A stretch of 64,000 nucleotides of DNA from an uncultured Chitinophaga sp. GTDB taxonomy: Bacteria; Bacteroidota; Bacteroidia; Chitinophagales; Chitinophagaceae. The notes beneath the pieces were generated by a model. It saw nothing but the letters and a program-made list of their open reading frames with translations, was not told the origin of the DNA and did not search any database. Made by a program: the position numbers and the translations under genes. Positions within the stretch are counted from its first letter, which is position 1; every line of letters begins with the position of its first letter. This document shows positions 32,492-39,933 of the stretch, piece by piece. Location of the stretch: contig NZ_CABHOU010000054.1 of NCBI RefSeq assembly GCF_902168175.1, forward strand, positions 62,001 through 126,000. The letters are read 5' to 3'.

Positions 32492-35263
32492 ATGCCCCGT
32501 AGCTTTCGTTTCAAGCTATTGATGTTATGTTACCCATTACTTTTTTCCGGGATGAAAATGCTGGGGCAGGTCTCACTTCGCTTTGAAAAAGAGGTGTTAA
32601 ATGTTAAGTCCGGACAAACCGTTACAACAAAACTTCATCTTAGCAATTCCTTTACAGATACGCTTTCTGGCCGATTGGTTTTAACGGCAGAAGGTGTGCT
32701 GTTGCTCAGCAGTGCTGTGAAAGAAATTAAGCTCGCGCCCGGTGAAGAGCGAACATTTGCAGTAAAGTTTTTCGCAAAGGAAGCGTTAAGTAATAACGAT
32801 AACAGCAGTTGCACCGCAGCGTTTACTTCGGTCGTCATTAACACTGGCTTAACAAAAAAGTTACGCTTCGTGGTGGAGCGGAAAAGACGTATCGTTTTAA
32901 TACCGCAAGAGCTCCCCGTTGTGATACATTCACCGCAGGATACGGTGCGCTGGAGGGTGCAGATCATGAACAGAGGTAATAGCAATGAACAGTTGCATTT
33001 GCAGTACAGTGCTATGCCTGGCGGCTTTCGCTTTATAGAAACACCCTTTCCTTTTTTATTAAGAAGTGGAGAAGATACCACCGTTATCGTAAGGGCTTTG
33101 CCTGACCAACAACTCAACATTGTACAGAAGCCGCAGATCAGCATTACGGTAAATAGTCCCAATAACGTTTTATTAGCATCTGCCTACTGCATGCCTTTAT
33201 TAGTAACAAGTCGTTACTCCGATCGTGGGCAGGACCTTATGCTACAGGGTAATTATTTAGATTTGAGCGCACGTAATCTTTATACAGGCACACCTTACCA
33301 GGAAGCAACACTTTTCTCCTCTCACACTAATGGAAGTAATGCGCTGGATATAAAACTGCAGGGCTTATATTTTTTTAATCAGCAGCAATCGTTGTTAAGC
33401 GATAGTTACATTTATCTTAAACAAGGCCGTTTCTTCGCTAAGGCGGGCAACATCAGTGCCTTGCAGGAGGTAATGATAAATGGGCAGGGCGGGTATGCAG
33501 GTGCAGAAATAAGTAAAGGTTTTACTGCGGCCTATACTTATTTGCACGACAATAGCAACCAGTTAAGATTTAATACGGAGAAGAATACCGTTAATGTGCC
33601 GCGTGTAACCACGCATGCAGTGGATATCGATTTCCGGAAAGAAGAAGGTTTCAGTTTTCATTCGCAATTCGTGCATCGCAATGATCCGCGTGATGGCGTT
33701 GTATCGCGACTGGGCTCCTTTAGTTTTAATTACCGGGATAAGGAGTTGATAAATTTACAGGGCGTGGTAGGTCTGAGTGATGAAACGATGGACACTACAG
33801 GCAGGCGATATGCAGCCGGTGCCGGCGGACTGGATATCACTGGCGCCGCGGGCCGCTTCTCCTGGATATCGTCGGCTTATGTATCAGGTAAGCGTTATGC
33901 GGGTTATAGAAGAGGTTTTCGCTTTTTCGACGAACGTTTCGGTATGCAGCTCACGGACAGGGTGGAGTTAGCAGTAAGATATTATCAACAGGCCAATGCG
34001 CCAGAGCTACTCAACCCGGTGCTTTATAGTTTTCTTCCGGAAAGTGATGAACAACAGTCGGCCGAATTTTCAGCGCGGATGGTGCTGACGAAAAACTTCA
34101 CGGTTACAGTAAGGCCTTACCGCAACTGGCAGGATGTGGACTACAGGGCGCAGGTGTTGCCGCATTATAAATCTACCAGTAACCGCGCAGCGGTCGACTT
34201 TCAACTGCAGTCTTCCTCGGGCTTCTTCGCCACTGCCACTTACGATATTGGCAGCACGCGTTATGATATAGACGGCGTAAAAGCAAACGTATTCCAGTCG
34301 CATAAAATGAACCTTAACATTGGTTTTAACTGGTTGTCATTTTCAGGGTGGGGGCAAATAGGTCCTTATTATTTGCGGGAATATGCTAACATGGACATTG
34401 TGTACCAGTCGTACCGTAATTTCCAGTTTGGTCCTATGATGCAGCGAAGCCTGTTCGCCGGTAAATTACAGTTGATGGCCAGCGCCCAGTGGTTGTACCA
34501 GGACCTGTTACCAGGCTGGCTCACCAGTTATGTGGCCCGCGCCGCCTGGCAGCCTGCAAAACATTTGTTGCTGCACGCCGACTATTCCCTGTTCGCTCCC
34601 GGCCGTTACGACTTTTCCAATCTGGGAGCAGGAGTAAGTTACCTTTTCAGCAAACCGGTAGGTACACCAAGAGCCGCCAGGTTCCATTTATCATTTTATG
34701 AGGACAGGAATAACAATAACATCAGGGATGGGGGAGAGCCAGGCCTTAAAGGTGTTGTCGTTCGGATTAATGGCAACGGTATGGTGTCTGACGGGGATGG
34801 GAGGATCGTGTTTGAGAGCGGGGAGAAGGAGCAGCGTATTGCGGATGTAGCGGCTCCGGCCGGCTGGATGACCGAGCCCCGGTTGTTGCTGCCGGAACAG
34901 CGTGGCCTTAAAGTATTGGCCGTTTCCATGAAAAAGAGCGCCGGTATTGCCGGACAGGTACAATGGGAAAAGGGCCGGTACAGTCAATACAATAAAGCGC
35001 CCAACGGCTGGATTGTAGAAGCTGTTGGTGGTAATGGTAAACCATGTCAGGCCTATGTTTCGAATGATGGTAATTTCCGGCTCTGGCTGCCTCCCGGAGT
35101 GTATGATGTTACGCTTAAGCAGGTGCAGCCCACCGGTTACTTTGAAGGCGTGCCTGCCCAAACCATTATCCTGCGGGGAAATGAGGAAGCGCAGGTGAAA
35201 TTCCTCGTTAAGGAAAACAACGGTGGGGCGATAATTAAACACTTTGGGAAAGCAAACCAATAA
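32492..35263 (+). CDS. Usher-like outer-membrane beta-barrel protein
   Basis: A 923-residue secreted protein. Residues 1-~26 form a signal peptide. Residues ~27-245 contain two Ig-like beta-sandwich segments (LAPGEERTFAVKF; LRSGEDTTVIVRALP). Residues ~250-735 form many alternating strands rich in Tyr, Phe, Arg and Asp, as in a large outer-membrane barrel. Residues ~735-748 hold a Ca-loop-like segment DRNNNNIRDGGE opening an SdrD-B-type domain. A final carboxypeptidase-regulatory-like sandwich (about 815-910) contains LWLPPGVYDVTLKQV. N-terminal sandwich, barrel and two C-terminal sandwiches is the layout of a chaperone-usher secretin. It diverges from the chaperone/subunit genes across 92 bases. 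No PapC-type sequence motif was recognised, so this is an inference from architecture. Confidence 0.6.
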   Translation: MPRSFRFKLLMLCYPLLFSGMKMLGQVSLRFEKEVLNVKSGQTVTTKLHLSNSFTDTLSGRLVLTAEGVLLLSSAVKEIKLAPGEERTFAVKFFAKEALSNNDNSSCTAAFTSVVINTGLTKKLRFVVERKRRIVLIPQELPVVIHSPQDTVRWRVQIMNRGNSNEQLHLQYSAMPGGFRFIETPFPFLLRSGEDTTVIVRALPDQQLNIVQKPQISITVNSPNNVLLASAYCMPLLVTSRYSDRGQDLMLQGNYLDLSARNLYTGTPYQEATLFSSHTNGSNALDIKLQGLYFFNQQQSLLSDSYIYLKQGRFFAKAGNISALQEVMINGQGGYAGAEISKGFTAAYTYLHDNSNQLRFNTEKNTVNVPRVTTHAVDIDFRKEEGFSFHSQFVHRNDPRDGVVSRLGSFSFNYRDKELINLQGVVGLSDETMDTTGRRYAAGAGGLDITGAAGRFSWISSAYVSGKRYAGYRRGFRFFDERFGMQLTDRVELAVRYYQQANAPELLNPVLYSFLPESDEQQSAEFSARMVLTKNFTVTVRPYRNWQDVDYRAQVLPHYKSTSNRAAVDFQLQSSSGFFATATYDIGSTRYDIDGVKANVFQSHKMNLNIGFNWLSFSGWGQIGPYYLREYANMDIVYQSYRNFQFGPMMQRSLFAGKLQLMASAQWLYQDLLPGWLTSYVARAAWQPAKHLLLHADYSLFAPGRYDFSNLGAGVSYLFSKPVGTPRAARFHLSFYEDRNNNNIRDGGEPGLKGVVVRINGNGMVSDGDGRIVFESGEKEQRIADVAAPAGWMTEPRLLLPEQRGLKVLAVSMKKSAGIAGQVQWEKGRYSQYNKAPNGWIVEAVGGNGKPCQAYVSNDGNFRLWLPPGVYDVTLKQVQPTGYFEGVPAQTIILRGNEEAQVKFLVKENNGGAIIKHFGKANQ

Positions 35264-35617
35264 GCAAACCTGCTGTTAATTAATTTATTATACGTGCAAA
35301 ATAGCCACAGTATTATATTTTAATGGTTGGGGCGGCTTTTATTGAACAATGGTGGCTAAGTTTTTGTTTCTTATTTGTCGTACGTTACACAGGTAAGCAT
35401 CTAAAGTTATAATAACAGGGAAATATTTTTTAAAATTGAAATCCGTGTAAGAACTTTTCCCGTAAATAGTTGTTGTTAATCAGGTTAACTGATATTATAT
35501 CCGGTTTTAGATTAGGAAAAGTAAGGAAACCTTACTATCTTGATTCTCAATAGATAATCTAGCTAAAAAATTCTGGCCGTAGGCTATTAAAATACTCTAA
35601 AGTTGGCATAGGTTATG

Positions 35618-35656
35618 AAAACCTGTGAGTTTTTTAGCTCGCAGGTTTATTTTTTT
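35618..35656 (+). terminator. Forward terminator downstream of the usher-like gene
   Basis: AAACCTGTGAG / CTCGCAGGTTT stem (one mismatch) with a T-rich loop, followed by ATTTTTTTATAC. Confidence 0.8.
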
Positions 35657-35671
35657 ATACACTTTATCAGA

Positions 35672-35704
35672 TAAAAAAGCGCCGTGTACTCCCGCACCGG
35701 CGCC
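35672..35704 (-). terminator. Terminator of murF
   Basis: On the reverse strand GCGCCGG-TG / CACGGCGC-type stem followed by TTTTTT, about 20 bases after the murF stop codon. Confidence 0.75.
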
Positions 35705-35725
35705 CTTAAAAGAGGTCTTTACCGC

Positions 35726-36991
35726 TTATAATACTTTCTCCATCCCCACACTCCTCGATCCTTTAATCAGCAAATGTGTGTGTTCAAATGCCTGCTGCTC
35801 CAGCCAATGTTTTGCCTCTTCGGCATTCTTCATGAAGATGTACGGATGTTTAACCTTCGCGAAATCGCCACCTACCAGCACTACCGCTTTCCAGTGGCTG
35901 CGTTCCAGCAGATCGATCAACGCCTGGTGTTCCTGCTCACTCTCTGCACCGAGTTCCATCATACCGCCTAACAGCAGTACTTTATCCCCGGCGTCCAGTC
36001 CGGCAAAATTTTCTATTGCAGCTTTCATGCTTGATGGGTTGGCGTTGTACGCATCCATGATAACGGTGTTGCTGCCTTGTTTGATGATCTGTGAGCGGTT
36101 GTTGGAAGGTACATATGCTTCCAGCGCCAGTTTGATCGTAGTGGACGGAATATCGAAATGGCGGCCGATCGCGTAGGCGGCCAATGCATTTGGTAAATTA
36201 TAAGCACCTACCAGGTGGGTGCGGATGTGTTCTTCCTCTGTTTTTACTTCCAGCAAAGCGGTGCCAGGCACGGCTTCTCCGTTATAGTCGGCCTTTTCGG
36301 TACCATAGGTAACGATATTAGAAATGCCTTTGCTCATATCGGCCAGGTAATCGTATCCATTGAAATAAAACACGGTACCATTGTTGGCGCGCAGGAAATC
36401 ATACAGTTCTCCTTTTGCCTTTTTTACGCCTTCCACACCGCCAAAACCTTCGAGGTGGGCCTTGCCTATATTGGTGATGAGGCCGTGTGTGGGCAGGGCT
36501 ACCTTACAATACCCTTCTATTTCCAGCTGGTGATTGGCGCCCATTTCTATGACGGCCATTTCCGTATCCATGGGTATACTGAGGATGGTAAGCGGTACAC
36601 CTATGTGATTGTTAAGGTTGCCAACAGTAGCCACTGTTTTGTATTTGGCTGACAATACGGTTTTCACCAGTTCTTTGGTGGTGGTTTTGCCGTTGGTGCC
36701 GGTAATGCCTATAAAGGGAATGGTAAATTGTTTACGGTGATGCAGGGCCAGTTGTTGCAGGGTTTCCAGCGCATCGCTTACCAGCATCATTTTATCGGGT
36801 TGGGTAAAGTACGCTTCTTCGTCTACCACAGCCAGTACGGCACCGGCTTCCAGGGCTGCCGTTGCATAAGTATTACCATTAAAGTTCGGGCCTTTAAGGG
36901 CAAAAAAGATATCGCCCGCCTTCAGTTTGCGGGTATCGGTTTGCACAGAAGGGTACTGGCGGTATATATGATACAGTTGCTCGATATTCAC
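35726..36991 (-). CDS. murF: UDP-MurNAc-tripeptide:D-Ala-D-Ala ligase
   Basis: A 421-residue cytoplasmic Mur ligase, the last amide ligase of the peptidoglycan precursor pathway. The P-loop is GITGTNGKTTTKELV, the central FGG-type segment is AVIEMGANHQLEI, and the late motif is DAYNANPSSMKAAIENF. DTRKLKAGDIFFALKGPNFNGN is the UDP-binding opening. The start codon is GTG. It is a stand-alone enzyme in addition to the MurF half of the MurF-Alr fusion at 22.4 kb. It appears to be transcribed alone. Confidence 0.93.
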   Translation of the reverse strand: MNIEQLYHIYRQYPSVQTDTRKLKAGDIFFALKGPNFNGNTYATAALEAGAVLAVVDEEAYFTQPDKMMLVSDALETLQQLALHHRKQFTIPFIGITGTNGKTTTKELVKTVLSAKYKTVATVGNLNNHIGVPLTILSIPMDTEMAVIEMGANHQLEIEGYCKVALPTHGLITNIGKAHLEGFGGVEGVKKAKGELYDFLRANNGTVFYFNGYDYLADMSKGISNIVTYGTEKADYNGEAVPGTALLEVKTEEEHIRTHLVGAYNLPNALAAYAIGRHFDIPSTTIKLALEAYVPSNNRSQIIKQGSNTVIMDAYNANPSSMKAAIENFAGLDAGDKVLLLGGMMELGAESEQEHQALIDLLERSHWKAVVLVGGDFAKVKHPYIFMKNAEEAKHWLEQQAFEHTHLLIKGSRSVGMEKVL

Positions 36992-37103
36992 TTTACATTA
37001 ATTTATTTACAAATGTATTATCTTTCACAGGAAAGACAACTCTTTGCAATATAAGCACGTATACAGAAAATTATAAGGATTCAAAAAAGATAAATAAGCT
37101 AGT

Positions 37104-37478
37104 ATGATGAAGTACCTATCCGGCATGTTGCTCTTATGGCTGGTGTATAGTGCCTGTACATCGGAACAGGCGCCGAAACCAGAGGACAAGAATTTCGCGT
37201 GCGATACCGCAGTAATTACCTCTGCAAGAATTTATACGATCATCCAGCAGAAGTGTACCAACTTTGGTTGTCACCCTGGCGGCGGTTCGCCCGTAGGTGC
37301 CAACTTCGGTACCCTGGCCAGTCTTAAGGCTTACATTACGCTAAACGGCGGCACGTTCGCCGAAAGAGTTACCTCCGTTAATGCAGATATGCCGCAGTCA
37401 CAGGGCTTCCCTGAACTGCCAAGAGCGGTGCGCGACTCCATTGCCTGCTGGATTTCGAAGGGAATGCCTGATCAATGA
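37104..37478 (+). CDS. Small c-type cytochrome-like lipoprotein with CX4CH motif
   Basis: A 124-residue lipoprotein (lipobox YSAC, C18) with one haem-type motif spelled CTNFGCH (C51, C56, H57), that is CX4CH instead of CXXCH. A possible Met ligand is M96 (ADMPQSQGFPELP). Bacteroidota carry families of single-domain cytochrome-like proteins with this spacing, often next to YceI and DUF5777 genes, as here. It would be anchored in the periplasm or outer membrane and may carry electrons. Covalent haem attachment with this spacing is inferred. It is the first gene of a probable operon (next gene 21 bases on). Confidence 0.75.
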   Translation: MMKYLSGMLLLWLVYSACTSEQAPKPEDKNFACDTAVITSARIYTIIQQKCTNFGCHPGGGSPVGANFGTLASLKAYITLNGGTFAERVTSVNADMPQSQGFPELPRAVRDSIACWISKGMPDQ

Positions 37479-37499
37479 TCCTTTAAACTGTAGCGTGTT

Positions 37500-38045
37500 A
37501 TGAAACGATTAATCCTGCTTATGGCGCTGTTGCCCTGCGCGGCAACTGCTTTCGCCCAAGATGTGTATTCTTCCCGAAATATAAACCTGTCGTTCTTTTC
37601 CAAAGCGCCGATGGAAGATATAGATGCCAAAACTTCCCAGGGGGTATCGGCTATTAATATCAAAACGGCGGCTGTATATTTTAAAGTGCCTGTTAACACT
37701 TTCCAGTTCAGGAAGTCGCTGATGCAGGAACACTTTAACGAGAACTACCTGGAAACGGATAAGTTCCCCTATGCGGAGTTTAAAGGGAGGATCCTGGAAC
37801 TGCCGGACCTCACCAAGCCCGGTACTTACAATGTTACGGTAGAAGGGACCCTGAACATGCACGGCGTTGTTAAAACCTACCGTGAAAAGGGCACCATTAC
37901 TGTAAGTCCTGGTAAACTGGCGGTCAACTGTACTTTTAAAGTGCGCATAGCCGATCATAAAATCAAAATCCCCACCCTGGTAATCAGGAACATTGCCGAG
38001 GTGGTGGATGTAACGGTGGATGGTACTTACGGCCCCACTAAATAA
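37500..38045 (+). CDS. YceI family protein
   Basis: A 181-residue secreted protein with a signal peptide ending AATAFAQ. The mature lipocalin-like beta-barrel has the YceI markers FKVPVNTFQFRKSLMQEHFNENYLETDKFPYAEFKG and VEGTLNMHGVVKTYR. YceI proteins bind polyisoprenoid or amphiphilic molecules in the periplasm. Association with a haem lipoprotein and a DUF5777 barrel is common in Bacteroidota, and suggests a role linked to respiration or quinones (inference). Length is normal. Confidence 0.9.
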   Translation: MKRLILLMALLPCAATAFAQDVYSSRNINLSFFSKAPMEDIDAKTSQGVSAINIKTAAVYFKVPVNTFQFRKSLMQEHFNENYLETDKFPYAEFKGRILELPDLTKPGTYNVTVEGTLNMHGVVKTYREKGTITVSPGKLAVNCTFKVRIADHKIKIPTLVIRNIAEVVDVTVDGTYGPTK

Positions 38046-38069
38046 ATTATTCAATACTAAAAATGCCTT

Positions 38070-39011
38070 ATGACCTTCGTACGTTTACTCACCGGTTTGC
38101 TGTTGTGTACTACCTGCTGTTTCGCACAGGATGATCTTAGTTCTATGTTTAAAGACTCTGCCCGCCGCAGCGAAAGGGTTACGGGTACCTTTAAATCTAC
38201 CCGCATTATTAACGGTCAAAGCAACGAAACGCTTGGGAAAAATGAGCTGGACTTCCGTGTGGGCCACCGTTTTGGTGATATGGGCGGCTCTAATGGCGGT
38301 TCTAAAACTTTCTTCGGTATGGATAACTCTACCGATATCCGCATTGCCTTTGAATACGGTATTTCAGATAACCTGATGGTGGGCATTAGTCGCTGTAAAG
38401 GTTCGGGCAATCTCTCGCAGATGTACGAGGGACTGATCAAATATAAACTGCTGCAGCAAACTACCGACAATCATGTGCCCCTGGCTGTTACGCTGTTCGG
38501 TAACGCCGTGGTAAGCGCCATGGAGTCGTCGGACGATGAATCGTCGCCCGGCTACTTCGGGAAGTTCAGCGACCGTATGTCTTATACCGCGCAGGTAGTG
38601 TTGGCCCGGCAGTTTGGACGTACCTTTTCGCTGGCGCTTTTGCCTACTTACGTACACCGCAACCGCGTGGGGTACCAGGACATGAACGATATGTTTGCCA
38701 TGGGTGTGGGCGGCAGGTTAAGGTTTACGAGGCGACTGGCCCTGGTGGTGGACTATTTCGTGCCTTTCCGCGACCAGGAGAGTAAGGACTATGCGGAAAC
38801 CTTGGATACCAAATACTACAATACCCTGGGTGTTGGTTTGGAGATAGAAACCGGCGGTCACGTGTTTAATGTCAATTTTACCAACTCGACCGCCATCCTT
38901 GAAAATCAATTCATTCCGGAAACTACTGCTACCTGGACCAATGGTCAGTTCCGCTGGGGATTCAATATTTCCCGTAGATTTGACCTTGACAGGAAGAAAA
39001 GCAAACATTGA
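38070..39011 (+). CDS. DUF5777 family outer-membrane beta-barrel protein
   Basis: A 313-residue protein with a signal peptide ending CCFAQ and regularly alternating beta strands. The opening TFKSTRIINGQSNETLGKNELDFRVGHRFGDMGG is the hallmark of DUF5777 proteins, which I recall beside cytochrome and YceI genes. The late strands (FRWGFNISRRFDL) end in a basic tail. It is probably an outer-membrane barrel of unknown cargo. Its stop codon overlaps the TTG start of the following HExxH gene (TTGA). Confidence 0.8.
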   Translation: MTFVRLLTGLLLCTTCCFAQDDLSSMFKDSARRSERVTGTFKSTRIINGQSNETLGKNELDFRVGHRFGDMGGSNGGSKTFFGMDNSTDIRIAFEYGISDNLMVGISRCKGSGNLSQMYEGLIKYKLLQQTTDNHVPLAVTLFGNAVVSAMESSDDESSPGYFGKFSDRMSYTAQVVLARQFGRTFSLALLPTYVHRNRVGYQDMNDMFAMGVGGRLRFTRRLALVVDYFVPFRDQESKDYAETLDTKYYNTLGVGLEIETGGHVFNVNFTNSTAILENQFIPETTATWTNGQFRWGFNISRRFDLDRKKSKH

Positions 39012-39334
39012 AAGTAATTATCTGCACCATAAAAGAAAACGCCTGGGTAGCCAAATTGGCCGCCCGCAACATGCGCTCCCGGAATATGGCCATCGTTTTT
39101 GGGTCCACCATTAACCTGTATGGCGTAAGCCGGGAAGAGTTCCTGGCCAATACAGGCTGGGTGCGCCACGAGGTGTGTCATGTGCGTCAATACCGCTACC
39201 ATGGCTTCGCATGGTTCCTGCTCCAGTATGTTTGGCAGTGGCTGAAGGTGGGGTATTACGAGATCAGCTTTGAAAAGGAGGCCCGCCTGGCCGAAAACGA
39301 TCCCTCTGTAATGGACGGGGTACGGATCTTGTAA
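39008..39334 (+). CDS. Small HExxH-motif protein
   Basis: A 108-residue protein starting at TTG, overlapping the DUF5777 stop codon by one frame (TTGA), so it is probably translated by coupling. It contains HEVCH (H54, E55, H58), a zinc-metallopeptidase signature, followed by a hydrophobic stretch (WFLLQYVWQWL) and two downstream Glu residues (E89, E91) that could be a third ligand. RNMAIVFGSTINLYGVSREEFL precedes the motif. Such short HExxH proteins resemble the DUF4157-like group. Catalysis is not established: the domain is half the usual size and no obvious substrate-binding insert is seen. Confidence 0.65.
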   Translation: MKVIICTIKENAWVAKLAARNMRSRNMAIVFGSTINLYGVSREEFLANTGWVRHEVCHVRQYRYHGFAWFLLQYVWQWLKVGYYEISFEKEARLAENDPSVMDGVRIL

Positions 39335-39418
39335 AGAATCGTTAAAAGAGCCCCGGCTGTGTAAATTTTAACATATGCGGGTGATTTTTCCTTATTTTTA
39401 CGTACAAAGGTTGTTCCT

Positions 39419-39805
39419 ATGGTCAAGAAGGTAACAGAGGGTATTACAATCAGCGTGGAAACGTTTTACCAGCCGGATTACTCCAATCCGATCGGAAGTG
39501 AGTTTATGTTTGCTTATCGTATAACGATCGAAAACAACAACACCTTCCCGATCAAATTGCTTCGTCGTCACTGGTACATCATCGATTCTAACGGTACCCA
39601 CCGCGAGGTGGAAGGAGAAGGCGTAGTAGGCGTACAACCGCTGCTGGCACCTGGGGAAAGTTATCAGTACGTTTCCGGCTCTAACCTCCGTACGGAGATT
39701 GGTAAGATGTACGGAAACTATCAGATGGAGAACCAGCTTAACAAAAAGATGTTCGAGGTGAAAATCCCCGAATTTCAGATGGTAGTGCCTTTTAAACTGA
39801 ATTAA
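39419..39805 (+). CDS. apaG: ApaG-domain protein
   Basis: A 128-residue beta-sandwich protein of the ApaG (DUF525) family: VETFYQPDYSNPIGSEFMFAYRITIENN, LLRRHWYIIDSNGTHREVEGEGVVGVQPLLAPGESYQYVSG. ApaG is a small fibronectin-type-III-like protein whose role is debated (Co2+/Mg2+ handling in enterobacteria, and nucleotide binding in others). Length is normal. It is convergent with gldB, with a shared terminator between them. Confidence 0.92.
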   Translation: MVKKVTEGITISVETFYQPDYSNPIGSEFMFAYRITIENNNTFPIKLLRRHWYIIDSNGTHREVEGEGVVGVQPLLAPGESYQYVSGSNLRTEIGKMYGNYQMENQLNKKMFEVKIPEFQMVVPFKLN

Positions 39806-39896
39806 ACTTACTGTGCCCACCGCGGCGTATCCCTGCTCACTTATTCATTTATCTGGGCTTGTACTTCGATTTTTCCTTTTCAACATACTGGATAAA

Positions 39897-39929
39897 CAAA
39901 AAAGGCATCTCTTACGGGATGCCTTTTCG
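39897..39929. terminator. Bidirectional terminator between apaG and gldB
   Basis: AAAAGGCATC / GATGCCTTTT stem around a short loop, with A-run and T-run flanks. It lies 5 bases beyond the gldB stop (reverse strand). Confidence 0.8.
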
Positions 39930-39933
39930 TTTA

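Larger units (their letters stand above)
35264..35725. other. A/T-rich intergenic region, no gene seen
   Basis: 462 bases between the usher-like gene and murF. Contains a perfect GTAAGG-AAA-CCTTAC palindrome (35521-35535) and two terminators near its right end. The distance of ~355 bases from the usher stop to the first terminator leaves room for a long 3' UTR or a small RNA, but no convincing promoter was found. Confidence 0.5.
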
